From Staphylococcus gallinarum (GTDB lineage Bacteria; Bacillota; Bacilli; Staphylococcales; Staphylococcaceae), in the NCBI RefSeq assembly GCF_000875895.1, contig NZ_JXCF01000003.1, positions 186,001-250,000 on the forward strand: DNA of 64,000 nucleotides, written 5' to 3'. The translations under genes and the position numbers were made by a program. Below the pieces are notes generated by a model. That model worked only from the letters and a program-made list of their open reading frames with translations. It did no database searches and was not told the origin of the DNA. Below are positions 9,670 to 19,171 of the stretch, in pieces; the first letter of the stretch is position 1; each line of letters starts with the position of its first letter.

Positions 9670-10470
9670 ATGAATGCTGTGTGGGTTGTATTTAAAGAAC
9701 ATATTAAGAATTTTTATCTTATTCAAAGATTAGCCCAATTCCAATTGAAAATTTCAAACACGAATAATTATCTAGGTATGGCTTGGGAGTTAATCAACCC
9801 AGCTTTACAAATCATGGTTTATTGGTTTGTATTTGGTCTGGGTATCAGAAGTAATAGTGATGTTGATGGTGTGCCATTTATTTATTGGTTGCTTGTCGGT
9901 ATTAGTATGTGGTTCTTTGTTAACCAAGGTGTGTTAGAAGGAACTAAAGCCATTGCTACAAAGTATAATCATGTTGCGAAGATGAATTTTCCGTTATCCA
10001 TTATTCCGTCTTACATTGTTATGAGTAGATTTTATGGGCACCTTGCCTTATTGGTTGTAGTGATATTATTGTGTACGATATCTGGTTTTTATCCTACTAT
10101 TTATACATTGCAATTATTATTATATGTGCCTTTTGCATTGATATTAACGACAACAATAGCACTTTTCACTTCAACGTTAGGTGTGTTAGTAAAGGATACA
10201 CAACAAGCGATTCAAGCACTGATGCGAATGGTATTCTTTGCATCTTCAATTCTTATTGTGCCGCCTGAAGGTATTGTTAAACAGGTAATGCAATTGAATC
10301 CGATTTACTATCTTGCAGAAGCATATCGTTCTGCAGTGTTGCATAAAGAATGGTACTTTATTACGCACTGGGAATTAACGTTATATAATTTATTTATTAT
10401 ACTGTTCTTATTTATGATTGGTTCTATTTTGCATATGCGTTATAGAGATCACTTTGCAGACTTTATGTAA
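9670..10470 (+). CDS. tarG: Teichoic acid ABC exporter permease TarG
   Basis: Membrane subunit of the TarGH wall teichoic acid exporter, 266 residues, ABC-2 family. About six hydrophobic segments are visible after a short cytoplasmic N-terminus, with the conserved LGMAWELINPALQIMVYWFVF-type segment near residues 35-55. In S. aureus this is the target of the inhibitor targocil (known for the family, not visible here). Followed by a terminator hairpin and then tarB. Confidence 0.93.
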   Translation: MNAVWVVFKEHIKNFYLIQRLAQFQLKISNTNNYLGMAWELINPALQIMVYWFVFGLGIRSNSDVDGVPFIYWLLVGISMWFFVNQGVLEGTKAIATKYNHVAKMNFPLSIIPSYIVMSRFYGHLALLVVVILLCTISGFYPTIYTLQLLLYVPFALILTTTIALFTSTLGVLVKDTQQAIQALMRMVFFASSILIVPPEGIVKQVMQLNPIYYLAEAYRSAVLHKEWYFITHWELTLYNLFIILFLFMIGSILHMRYRDHFADFM

Positions 10471-10514
10471 AATGACAAATAGACAATAAAAGTTGAATAT
10501 AGTGAGTTCAATGG

Positions 10515-10550
10515 TCCTTTGATGGCAAGTAATGTCGTCAAAGGATTTTT
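10515..10550 (+). terminator. Terminator between tarG and tarB
   Basis: TCCTTTGATG (10515-10524) pairs with CGTCAAAGGA (10536-10545), one G-U pair, 11-base loop, followed by five T. It suggests tarG and tarB are at least partly separate transcripts; a TATAAT box at 10575-10580 could serve tarB. Confidence 0.6.
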
Positions 10551-10621
10551 CTATAAATTTTACTTTAAGATAGATATAATAAAAGGACTGAGGAAATATA
10601 ATCCATTTGGCGGTGAATAAT

Positions 10622-11716
10622 TTGAGGCAAGTGATAAAAGCACTATATATATTTATGACAAAATTTTTAAATATACTTTTCAGTAAGAAAAAGGTGAAAC
10701 AACAAAGTATTGTTATTTTGATGACATTTCCAGAAGATATGTTACCCATTATTGAAGGGCTCAATCGAAAAGGGGATTATCAAATTACAGTAATTGGTAA
10801 GGATGTGCATAGAAAATATACCCAGCATTTGGAACATGTGACTTATGTGTTGGCAGGCAATAAACAGCTTTATAGACATTTGAAATATTTGAGTACAGCA
10901 AAGGTTATTATTATCGACACATACTATTTACTCATGGGTGGCTTTCTCAAGAAAGAAGGGCAAACAGTTATTCAAACTTGGCATGCTGCAGGAGCTTTAA
11001 AAAATTTCGGATTAACAGATCACCAAGTTGATTTGAATAATAACAAAATGGTTGAACAATATCGACAAGTTTATAATGCGACAGATAAATACATTGTTGG
11101 TGGTGAACCAATGGTAACATGCTTTAAAGAATCATTTGGAGCAACAGATGCACAGATGCTTAGAACAGGTTTGCCAAGATTAGTACCGTATCGTTCGGTT
11201 GATATTACACAACGACAACGAGAATTAAAAAAACAATATGGTATTAAAGGTAAAGTTGCACTATACGTGCCGACTTATCGAGAACATCACCAAGCGAATA
11301 GAACGATAGATATACATAAATTTGAAACTGCATTACCGAACTATACTTTATTTAGTAAATTGCACCCATCTATAGTCAATGAACAACATACAGAAATCAA
11401 TTTACAATCTTTAATGATTATGGCTGATATCATTATTAGTGATTATAGCTCATTGGCAATTGAGGCAAGTTTATTGAATAAACCGACTATACTTTATGTT
11501 TATGATGAACAACAATATGAAACTGAGCGGGGGTTGAATACTTTTTATTATGAGATTCCCGACATGTATAAGGTATATAATGAAGGTGAATTGATTCAAA
11601 ATATCAAAAAGTATGAAAGTGACTTACAACCGTTGTTTAAATCTTGGCATGAGTATAATGTGACACAAAGTTTAACGAAAGTTATAGAAACTATAGAAGA
11701 AATGGTGAAAGTATGA
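10622..11716 (+). CDS. tarB: CDP-glycerol:polyprenol-disaccharide glycerophosphotransferase TarB
   Basis: Adds the first glycerol phosphate to the ManNAc-GlcNAc lipid-linked disaccharide in the wall teichoic acid linkage unit. About 364 residues; the CDP-glycerol glycerophosphotransferase domain occupies most of the protein. Family motifs QTWHAAGALKNFG, LYVPTYRE, KLHPS and ISDYSSLAIEA (the donor-binding region) are seen. The start is ambiguous: TTG at 10622 has GGCGGTG six bases upstream and is preferred; a TTG five codons earlier (10607) is possible. The end overlaps tarX by four bases. Confidence 0.9.
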   Translation: MRQVIKALYIFMTKFLNILFSKKKVKQQSIVILMTFPEDMLPIIEGLNRKGDYQITVIGKDVHRKYTQHLEHVTYVLAGNKQLYRHLKYLSTAKVIIIDTYYLLMGGFLKKEGQTVIQTWHAAGALKNFGLTDHQVDLNNNKMVEQYRQVYNATDKYIVGGEPMVTCFKESFGATDAQMLRTGLPRLVPYRSVDITQRQRELKKQYGIKGKVALYVPTYREHHQANRTIDIHKFETALPNYTLFSKLHPSIVNEQHTEINLQSLMIMADIIISDYSSLAIEASLLNKPTILYVYDEQQYETERGLNTFYYEIPDMYKVYNEGELIQNIKKYESDLQPLFKSWHEYNVTQSLTKVIETIEEMVKV

Positions 11717-12771
11717 AAATTTCAATAATTATTCCAGTTTATAATGCAGCAAGTACAATTAGGCGTACAATTGCATCTATAGATACTAAACATGATTTTG
11801 AAGTGATTTGTGTTAATGATGGATCTACAGATGATACACAAGACGTACTGAAGCAATTGCAAAAGGAATATAAGCATATACAAGTGATTAATCAAGAGAA
11901 TAAGGGTGCGGCTGCCAGTAGAAATGTCGGATTAACTAATATAAGTGGCGATGTATTTATGTTTATAGATGCGGATGATATATTCTTGCCAGGTAGAATA
12001 GATTTGATGGCTAACTGTTATCAGAAGGATAGCAATGTTGAAATTGTCATTGGTCAAATAGGACGAGGTGTATCTGGAGAGTGGAAGCCAGTACCGACGC
12101 ATGAAGCGATGTGCAAGGATATGAAAGTAAATTTAGCTCAAAGTCCTGAAATTATGCAATCAATCGGACCAGGAGCAAAATTATTTAGTGCAGACTTTAA
12201 ATCATTGCGCTTTGATGAGGATATTGTATTTTGTGAGGAGCATTCCTTTATTATTCAAGCCTATCGTAAGGCTAAGGATATTCAAGTGCTATCAGAAATT
12301 GTCTATGGTTATCATGAAGTCGAAGGATCGGTTACGCAACGTAGAGCAACAGAATTTCTTGCCTATATGTCTGATGCTAGGGAAGCTAGAGCTAGAGTAA
12401 TGCCCTTGTTACCGTTGAGAAACCAACGTATCTATTATAGTTATCGAATGGACGAGTTAATTGTCAGTTATTTAATACAAGCATATCTAACTCAGAATAG
12501 TGAACTTAATCAAAGCTTATTAGATGTTGTAATCAATTATCTTGATGATATGCAAAGGACTGATTATTCTGGTGAAGCATTATTTAGAATTGTCAACGTA
12601 GTTGAACAGGGTAGTACAAAGTGGAATAAAGCATTGTATGAGCAGTGGAGATCAGCATTATTAAGATGTGGCATTGGTCGCCCAAATTATTTGAGATTTA
12701 AAGTTGAAGTATTACCGAAGCGTACAACATTTAGAGGAAAGCAAAAATTGAAACAATACCTAAATCGCTAA
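11713..12771 (+). CDS. tarX: Family 2 glycosyltransferase TarX
   Basis: GT2 glycosyltransferase of 352 residues, encoded within the teichoic acid cluster. The N-terminal GT-A domain shows IIIPVYNAAS (5-14), the nucleotide-binding NDGSTDDT near residue 35 and the metal-binding IDADD near residue 89. The C-terminal half is unassigned. The ATGA overlap with tarB indicates translational coupling. In S. aureus the matching gene (tagX/tarX) has no established essential step in poly-ribitol synthesis, so its acceptor is unknown. Confidence 0.85.
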   Translation: MKISIIIPVYNAASTIRRTIASIDTKHDFEVICVNDGSTDDTQDVLKQLQKEYKHIQVINQENKGAAASRNVGLTNISGDVFMFIDADDIFLPGRIDLMANCYQKDSNVEIVIGQIGRGVSGEWKPVPTHEAMCKDMKVNLAQSPEIMQSIGPGAKLFSADFKSLRFDEDIVFCEEHSFIIQAYRKAKDIQVLSEIVYGYHEVEGSVTQRRATEFLAYMSDAREARARVMPLLPLRNQRIYYSYRMDELIVSYLIQAYLTQNSELNQSLLDVVINYLDDMQRTDYSGEALFRIVNVVEQGSTKWNKALYEQWRSALLRCGIGRPNYLRFKVEVLPKRTTFRGKQKLKQYLNR

Positions 12772-12863
12772 ATTCTTCGAATATTCGTAAACTTAAGTTT
12801 GTTATGCTATAATTCTTAAAAATGTAAATTTAAATTTAATTTTATGTTAAGGAGATTAAGCGA

Positions 12864-13262
12864 ATGAAACGTGTAATTACTTATGGAACATATGATTTGT
12901 TACATTACGGACATATAGAACTATTAAGAAGAGCGAGAGAAATGGGCGATTATCTAGTCGTGGCATTATCAACTGACGAATTTAACCGTGTGAAAAACAA
13001 GAAATCATATTATAATTTTGAACAACGAAAAATGATGTTAGAATCTATTCGTTATGTGGACCTTGTTATTCCTGAAAGTGGATGGGGTCAAAAGGAAATC
13101 GATGTTGACCGTTATGAAATTGATAAATTTGTAATGGGCCATGATTGGGAAGGCGAGTTTGACTTCTTGAAAGATAAATGTGAAGTGATTTATTTAAATC
13201 GTACTGAAGGTATTTCAACGACTAAAATTAAGAAAGAATTATATGGTGATTCAGCTAAATAA
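12864..13262 (+). CDS. tarD: Glycerol-3-phosphate cytidylyltransferase TarD
   Basis: Makes CDP-glycerol from CTP and sn-glycerol-3-phosphate, the donor used by TarB (and TarF). 132 residues, the standard length. The nucleotidyltransferase HxGH motif is HYGH at 14-17, and RTEGISTT is at 113-120, both diagnostic of the TagD/TarD group. Good AAGGAG ribosome site before the ATG. A 92-base gap separates it from tarX. Confidence 0.96.
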   Translation: MKRVITYGTYDLLHYGHIELLRRAREMGDYLVVALSTDEFNRVKNKKSYYNFEQRKMMLESIRYVDLVIPESGWGQKEIDVDRYEIDKFVMGHDWEGEFDFLKDKCEVIYLNRTEGISTTKIKKELYGDSAK

Positions 13263-13417
13263 TTTAAGCGAGATGTATATTAATGATACATGTGCTTGCT
13301 TTGATTCGTGCTGTTAATGTTGATTACTGAGTGTATCGATATTTTTTAATATTTGTCATAACATTCATTTAATGCTAACAAGTTAAAATACTTGTTGGCA
13401 TATTTTTATGCACACTT

Positions 13418-13480
13418 TCTGTTGGTGGAGCTTTATCCAGTAGTCTACAGCTTGTACTATTCCTACAGAAGTCGACGTAT
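13418..13480 (+). repeat. Degenerate type A palindromic repeat
   Basis: The stretch with GGAGCTTTATCCAGTAGTC and TACAGCTTGTACTATTCC keeps the layout and many bases of the type A core (AGCTTCAGCCTGTAGTCTTC) but the arms are eroded. It appears to be an old copy. Confidence 0.6.
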
Positions 13481-13657
13481 AAAATAGCATAAAGATTAGG
13501 CAACTCATAAACTTACAGAACGATATGGATTAAATTCGGTGATCGTAATTTCTCTGCTTGAAGCATTGTGTGTGATAACTATATAGGGATAGGAAGATTT
13601 CAAGGCTAAGGAGCAACGCATACACTATGAAAGCGAGTAATACTTATAAAAATATGA

Positions 13658-13700
13658 AAAGCCACTGCAAAAGATGCATTTAATCTTCTACAGTGGCTTT
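13658..13700. terminator. Hairpin between tarD and pbp4
   Basis: AAAGCCACTG (13658-13667) pairs perfectly with CAGTGGCTTT (13691-13700). Position suits a bidirectional terminator for the convergent transcripts, though neither side has a long T run. Confidence 0.45.
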
Positions 13701-13810
13701 ACTATATGGCCAAGACTATTTTTCGATTGTAGTGATAGATTGTACTGTAATGCATAAATTATTAGTATGCTACAACAAGTTACAGCATTGTAGTTTAACT
13801 AAAGCAAAGA

Positions 13811-15106
13811 TTATTTTTTAGATGATTTCTTTCGAATTGCTTCAATGATGAGATAAATCACAATTGCAATGGCTGCAATAATCAATAACATACCTAATAA
13901 AGTTAGAATTGGATGGTCATCCCATGTAGATTTAACAACAGTCGTAGCTTTGTGCACGAGTGGTTTGTTCACTTCTACAGAAGGTGGACCATATTTACTA
14001 GAAATAAATTCACGATCATATTCGATGTGTACCTTATCGTCCTTTACGACTATTTTATAATCATCTTTATCAAAATCTTTTGGTAAAACATCATAGAGGT
14101 CCTTTTCTACATAATATGTATGACCGTTAATTTTATGTTCGCCTTTAGATAGAATTTTTTCGTATTTGTACTGGTCGAACGACATGTTCATTAATGCATT
14201 ACCCATCATATTACGTTGCTTTTCGCCACCTAATGATTTGTAATTACCAGCACCCATGATTGTTTGTACAATTCTAAAACCATTACGTTTCGTTGTTATA
14301 GTATGATTGTAGTCAGCTTGGTCACTTGAACCAGTTTTCAATCCATCGGTACCTTTTAAGCTCATATCAGCACCTTCAAGTGAATGGTTAAATGTATAAT
14401 AGGTTACACCATGTTGGGTTGGTGCTAACTGTTTTGTAAAGTATAAAATTTTAGGTGTATCTTGAATCACACGTTGGGATAGAATGTCGTAGTCTTTTGC
14501 AGTCGAAGTAGAATTATCCTCATTTTTATACTTTTTAGGAGCAAAGTCTTTTAATTGTTTGTTTTCGGCACCAGTTGGGTTTACGAAATGTGTATCTTTC
14601 ATGCCAATTTCTTTTGCTTTTTCATTCATTTTATCGGTGAAGTCTGAAGTGTTGTCAGAGACTTCATTAGCTAAAATAAGTGCAGCAGCATTACTTGAGT
14701 TTGAAACAGTAATTTGTAGTAATTCTTTGATTGTGTATGTTTCACCAGGATAAAGTTTAGTGTTACTCAACTCTGGAAGTGTAGACATACGATAGTGATC
14801 TTGCGTAATTTTCACTTTGTCCTTTAAAGAGAGATCACCTTTTTTTACTGCTTCAAGTGTTAGGTACATAGTCATCAGTTTAGTCATTGATGCTGGGTAC
14901 CATTTCTGGTTTGCATTGTATTGATATAAAATTTGTCCAGATTGAGCGATATTCATAGCACCTTCTGGCTGATAAGCGTCGGATACATTATAACCATATT
15001 GATTTGCCGCTTGAGTAGGTGTTACTGTTTCCGCATCGGCAAAAGGTGTTATAATTACGTTGACGCAAAATAAAGCGATAATTGTCAAAATTAATCTTTT
15101 AAACAT
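13811..15106 (-). CDS. pbp4: Penicillin-binding protein 4
   Basis: Low-molecular-weight class C PBP (D-Ala-D-Ala carboxypeptidase/transpeptidase, peptidase S11), 431 residues. A signal peptide ends near ADA (24-26). Active-site motifs are SMTK (Ser73-Lys76), SSN (137-139) and KTGS (257-260). A C-terminal transmembrane anchor (about 398-423) followed by a basic tail holds it on the outer membrane face. In S. aureus PBP4 raises peptidoglycan cross-linking and is localised through wall teichoic acid, which fits its place beside the tar genes. Divergent from abcA, as in S. aureus. Confidence 0.95.
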   Translation of the reverse strand: MFKRLILTIIALFCVNVIITPFADAETVTPTQAANQYGYNVSDAYQPEGAMNIAQSGQILYQYNANQKWYPASMTKLMTMYLTLEAVKKGDLSLKDKVKITQDHYRMSTLPELSNTKLYPGETYTIKELLQITVSNSSNAAALILANEVSDNTSDFTDKMNEKAKEIGMKDTHFVNPTGAENKQLKDFAPKKYKNEDNSTSTAKDYDILSQRVIQDTPKILYFTKQLAPTQHGVTYYTFNHSLEGADMSLKGTDGLKTGSSDQADYNHTITTKRNGFRIVQTIMGAGNYKSLGGEKQRNMMGNALMNMSFDQYKYEKILSKGEHKINGHTYYVEKDLYDVLPKDFDKDDYKIVVKDDKVHIEYDREFISSKYGPPSVEVNKPLVHKATTVVKSTWDDHPILTLLGMLLIIAAIAIVIYLIIEAIRKKSSKK

Positions 15107-15326
15107 AACATACCCTCTAACATATTCAGTTTTTTTAATAATAGACCTAGTTTAGCATATTGTATGTTGTTAGCAAAACTATTGCATTGCTAAAAATGGG
15201 GCGGAATATTGTTTTGCGCATGTTTTTATTAGAAAATTAATATCAATAAACACATATAATTTATCGCATGTATTTTTGCACTTTTAAAAATATATACATA
15301 ACAAAATTTCAGAAGAGGTAGGAAAA

Positions 15327-17045
15327 ATGAAACAAGAGAATCCATTGTTCTATTTATTCAAAAAGTTAACATGGCCTGTTGGATTAATTGTTATTGCCGT
15401 GTGTATATCATCTTTAGGGAGTATCACAGGACTTGTTGTTCCATTCTTTACAGGTAAACTTGTTGATAAGTTTTCATTTACAAACTTCAACTGGAACTTC
15501 CTAATTGCATTCGTCGGCATATTTATCTTGAACGCTCTGCTTAGTGGCATTGGGCTTTATTTACTAAGTAAGATAGGTGAGAAGATTATTTATGCGATAC
15601 GCTCGCTATTGTGGCGTCATATTATTCATTTGAAAATGCCATTCTTTGACCAAAATGAAAGTGGTCAATTGATGAGTCGTTTAACAGATGATACGAAGGT
15701 GATTAATGAATTTATCTCGCAAAAGTTACCTAATTTATTACCATCCGTATTAACTATTATCGGTTCTTTAATCATGCTTTTTATTATGGATTGGAAAATG
15801 ACGCTATTAACATTTATTACGATTCCTATTTTTGTAGCAATCATGATACCACTTGGTAAAATAATGCAAACTATTTCTAAGAAAACTCAGTCAGAAATTG
15901 CCAATTTTAGTGGTTTATTAGGTCGTGTATTAACAGAAATGAGATTGGTCAAGGTATCTAATACTGAGCGTGAAGAGTTAGATAACGCACATAAAAATCT
16001 AAAAGAAATATATTTTTTAGGTTTAAAGCAAGCGAAAATTACAGCAATTATTCAACCGATTACGGGTGTAATCATGTTATTAACGATTGCAGTTATCCTA
16101 GGCTTTGGTGCAATACGCATATCTACAGGAGCGATTACTGCAGGTACGTTGATTGCGATGATATTTTACGTGATTCAATTATCAACGCCATTGGTTAATT
16201 TATCTACGTTAGTAACTGATTATAAAAAGGCAATTGGTGCAAGTAGCAGAATTCATGAAATTATGGAAGAACCAATTGAAACAATTGAATTTAATGATCA
16301 ATTGACGATTCCGGATGGTAACTTAACATTTGCGGATGTGAATTTTAAATATGGTGTAAAGCCCATCTTAAAGGATGTGTCATTTGAAATTCCATATAGT
16401 AAAGTGACAGCATTTGTTGGACCCTCAGGTTCAGGTAAAAGTACAATATTTAATATTATTGAGCGTATGTATGATATCGAACAAGGCGAAATTTCTTATG
16501 GAAGTACATCTATTTATGATTTATCATTGGCAGATTGGAGAGCAAAAATCGGTTATGTCATGCAGTCTAATTCTTTAATGAGTGGCACGATTAGAGATAA
16601 TATCCTTTATGGTATAAATCGACAGGTGACTGACGAAGAATTGATACATTATGCGAAAATGGCAAATTGTCATGAGTTTATAGAACAGTTTGAAGATGGT
16701 TATGATACTTTGGTTGGTGAAAGAGGTTTGAAATTGTCTGGTGGTCAACGACAACGTATTGATATCGCAAGAAGCTTTGTGAAAAATCCTGACATATTAC
16801 TATTAGATGAAGCAACTGCAAATTTAGACAGTGAAAGTGAAAGAAAGATACAAGAAGCATTAGAAGTATTGATGGAAAATAGAACAACCGTTGTGATTGC
16901 CCATAGATTATCGACAATCAAGAAGGCAGAACAAATCATCTTTTTAGATGGAGGAGTAGTTACGGGCAAAGGAACACATCAAGAACTTATGGCGACGCAT
17001 GAGAAATATCAAGCATTTGTAAACACACAAAATTTAGCAGATTAA
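15327..17045 (+). CDS. abcA: ABC exporter AbcA
   Basis: Half-transporter ABC exporter, 572 residues, probably a homodimer. The N-terminal ~310 residues hold six transmembrane segments; the nucleotide-binding domain follows with Walker A GPSGSGKST, signature LSGGQRQR and Walker B ILLLDEATANLD. In S. aureus AbcA exports phenol-soluble modulins and affects tolerance of beta-lactams and dyes, and shares a 220-base regulatory region with pbp4; the arrangement is the same here. GAAGAGGTAGG precedes the ATG. Confidence 0.92.
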   Translation: MKQENPLFYLFKKLTWPVGLIVIAVCISSLGSITGLVVPFFTGKLVDKFSFTNFNWNFLIAFVGIFILNALLSGIGLYLLSKIGEKIIYAIRSLLWRHIIHLKMPFFDQNESGQLMSRLTDDTKVINEFISQKLPNLLPSVLTIIGSLIMLFIMDWKMTLLTFITIPIFVAIMIPLGKIMQTISKKTQSEIANFSGLLGRVLTEMRLVKVSNTEREELDNAHKNLKEIYFLGLKQAKITAIIQPITGVIMLLTIAVILGFGAIRISTGAITAGTLIAMIFYVIQLSTPLVNLSTLVTDYKKAIGASSRIHEIMEEPIETIEFNDQLTIPDGNLTFADVNFKYGVKPILKDVSFEIPYSKVTAFVGPSGSGKSTIFNIIERMYDIEQGEISYGSTSIYDLSLADWRAKIGYVMQSNSLMSGTIRDNILYGINRQVTDEELIHYAKMANCHEFIEQFEDGYDTLVGERGLKLSGGQRQRIDIARSFVKNPDILLLDEATANLDSESERKIQEALEVLMENRTTVVIAHRLSTIKKAEQIIFLDGGVVTGKGTHQELMATHEKYQAFVNTQNLAD

Positions 17046-17084
17046 GATGAGAGAAAATACAAAATACAAAATATCTCACTAATA

Positions 17085-17098
17085 TGAATGCGTTTTCA
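17085..17098. promoter_or_regulatory. cre-like site upstream of nupC
   Basis: TGAATGCGTTTTCA differs at one position from the CcpA consensus TGWAARCGYTWNCW. It could mediate catabolite control of nucleoside uptake. It is about 335 bases upstream of nupC, so the link is tentative. Confidence 0.4.
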
Positions 17099-17280
17099 TA
17101 ACGTAAACCGAATATTAATGGGTGTTAGTAGTTGAATAGCACCAATAAATCGAACTTTAAAATTCTTATTTTCTATAAAGTACATACATGCTATAATTGT
17201 TTTGAATTATAAGGATGCAATGTAAATTAAAATGGCATTTATAATAAGTTATAGAGAGAATAAGATAATAAATGAGGTTA

Positions 17281-17412
17281 ATGAAGGTGAACACACATAG
17301 TTACTGTACAAGATATGACTTCGTTCTTATCAAACTTATAGCTATAGGTGTTTACCTTTTATTTGTTTTACATAGCATGTGGTTTAAGGATTTACATCGT
17401 ATCTTTATATAA
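17281..17412 (+). CDS. Possible 43-residue membrane peptide upstream of nupC
   Basis: ATG-initiated frame of 43 codons, beginning MKVNTHSYCTRYD, with a hydrophobic stretch from about residue 14 to 35 (FVLIKLIAIGVYLLFVLHSM) and a short charged tail. GAGG lies four bases upstream of the ATG. It ends 21 bases before nupC and could be co-transcribed. I do not recognise the peptide; the frame could be chance in AT-rich DNA. Confidence 0.35.
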   Translation: MKVNTHSYCTRYDFVLIKLIAIGVYLLFVLHSMWFKDLHRIFI

Positions 17413-17433
17413 AATTGAAATGGTAGGTGTATT

Positions 17434-18663
17434 ATGTTTTTAGTTATTAACATAATTGGATTGTTCGTTTTCTTAGGCATAGCAGTCTTATTTTCTAGAA
17501 ATAGAAAAAACATTCAATGGACATCAATTGGGATATTAGTACTATTAAATTTAGTGTTAGCATGGTTCTTTATTTATTTCCCTTGGGGAAGAGCAGGGGT
17601 TCAAGGATTAGCGAATGGTATTGCTTGGATGATTAATTCCGCGCATGCAGGGACTGGATTTGCCTTTGCAAGTTGGGTGAAACCTGGTGCAATGGATATG
17701 GCAGTGAGCGCACTGTTTCCAATTTTACTTGTAGTACCGTTATTTGATATTTTAATGTATTTAAATGTTTTGCCAAAGCTTATTGGAGCAATTGGTTGGG
17801 TTTTAGCGAAAATTACACGTCAACCTAAGTTTGAATCATTCTTTGGTATTGAGATGATGTTTTTAGGAAATACTGAAGCTTTAGCTGTATCAAATGAACA
17901 GTTAAAAAGAATGAATGAGACACGCGTATTAACAATTGCAATGATGTCTATGAGTTCTGTATCAGGAGCAATTGTTGGTGCTTATGTAACTATGGTACCG
18001 GGTGAATTAGTACTTACAGCCATTCCGTTAAATATTATTAATGCAATTATTGTAGCCTGTATTTTAAACCCGGTAAGTGTTGAAGAAAAAGAAGACATCA
18101 TTTACAGCATTAAGAATAATGAAGTTGAACGTCAACCATTCTTCTCATTCTTAGGTGATTCCGTTTTGAATGCTGGAAAGTTAGTTCTAATCATTATTGC
18201 GTTTGTCATCAGTTTTGTAGCATTATCAGATTTATTAGATAGGTTAATTAATTTATTCACTGGAATTATTGGTGGATGGATTGGTGTGAAGGGTAGTTTT
18301 GGCTTAGACCAAATGCTTGGTACTGTAATGTATCCATTTGCCTTATTATTAGGTCTACCATTTGATGAAGCTTGGGTAGTTGCTCAACAAATGGCTAAGA
18401 AGATTGTGACAAATGAATTTGTAGTGATGGGTCAAATTAAAGATGTCGTTGCGTCATACTCTCCACATAGAAGAGCAGTTATTACGACGTTCTTAATTTC
18501 ATTTGCCAACTTCTCAACAATCGGTATGATTGTTGGTACGTTAAAAGGAATAGTTGATCAAAAAACATCTGACTTTGTTTCTAAATACGTGCCGATGATG
18601 TTATTAGCAGGTATCTTAGTATCATTAATGACTGCAGGATTTGTAGGTCTATTTGCGTGGTAA
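17434..18663 (+). CDS. nupC: Concentrative nucleoside transporter NupC
   Basis: Membrane symporter of the CNT family, 409 residues, importing nucleosides with H+ or Na+. It shows about ten hydrophobic segments and the family segments FFGIEMMFLGNTEALAVSNEQ (about 142-162) and GAYVTMVPGELV. GGTAGGTG precedes the ATG. It stands alone, followed by a strong terminator. Which nucleosides it prefers cannot be told. Confidence 0.92.
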   Translation: MFLVINIIGLFVFLGIAVLFSRNRKNIQWTSIGILVLLNLVLAWFFIYFPWGRAGVQGLANGIAWMINSAHAGTGFAFASWVKPGAMDMAVSALFPILLVVPLFDILMYLNVLPKLIGAIGWVLAKITRQPKFESFFGIEMMFLGNTEALAVSNEQLKRMNETRVLTIAMMSMSSVSGAIVGAYVTMVPGELVLTAIPLNIINAIIVACILNPVSVEEKEDIIYSIKNNEVERQPFFSFLGDSVLNAGKLVLIIIAFVISFVALSDLLDRLINLFTGIIGGWIGVKGSFGLDQMLGTVMYPFALLLGLPFDEAWVVAQQMAKKIVTNEFVVMGQIKDVVASYSPHRRAVITTFLISFANFSTIGMIVGTLKGIVDQKTSDFVSKYVPMMLLAGILVSLMTAGFVGLFAW

Positions 18664-18684
18664 TGAATTAAATATTACATTTCT

Positions 18685-18725
18685 TAGACTAGGTGAAGTT
18701 ACATTTCGCCTAGTCTATTTTTTTA
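18685..18725 (+). terminator. nupC terminator
   Basis: TAGACTAGG (18685-18693) pairs with CCTAGTCTA (18709-18717), followed by seven T. Confidence 0.8.
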
Positions 18726-19171
18726 CAGTATAAAATTGATAATAAGATTAGAATGTTCTGATATATATTGGGATAAAAAAATAAAGCCAAGTGAATGAAG
18801 TGAGGAGACACATTCATCATTACTTGGCTTTTACGGGAAATGAATTAATTGTATATCAATAGTAAGGACTAGGTACTATTAATACACTCGAGCAAAAATT
18901 TGTTTTGTTTGTTACTATAAACAACACAAAGGAGATGGCTTCTTATTGGCTATCAATAAGAAGATAGATATTATTATAGCAAACAGAAGTGCATAAGTAA
19001 ATCGAAAATTCAGAATTTTTAAAATTATGAATAAATAATTTTTACAAGTGCCGTCATTATGGCATTTTTTAGATGTTAATTTTAATAACTTTTTTTGGAG
19101 ATAGTGTTGTGATGTGAAAGAATATTTGCTAACATTCAATTGATTGAACTAAATAAGAGGGGGTTATGTGG
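18726..19171. other. Intergenic region before the YitT gene
   Basis: Holds a second hairpin, AAAGCCAAGT (18783-18792) with ACTTGGCTTT (18822-18831), whose inner bases (GAATGA / TCATTC) also pair. A minus-strand open frame ending at 18915 encodes a hydrophobic C-terminus but lacks a convincing start. Otherwise no feature seen. Confidence 0.4.

Larger units (their letters stand above)
13263..13810. other. Intergenic region tarD-pbp4
   Basis: 548 bases between convergent genes. It holds a degenerate type A repeat near 13418-13480 and a hairpin at 13658-13700. The rest shows no gene or operator that I can recognise. Confidence 0.5.
17046..17433. other. Region upstream of nupC
   Basis: 388 bases between abcA and nupC. 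It contains a cre-like sequence at 17085-17098 and a short open frame at 17281-17412 (listed separately). No clear terminator for abcA was found. Confidence 0.45.

Noticed and set aside
10408..10764. 118-codon minus-strand open frame across the tarG-tarB junction
   Set aside because: Antisense to tarG and tarB coding sequence and lacking a ribosome site or family match.
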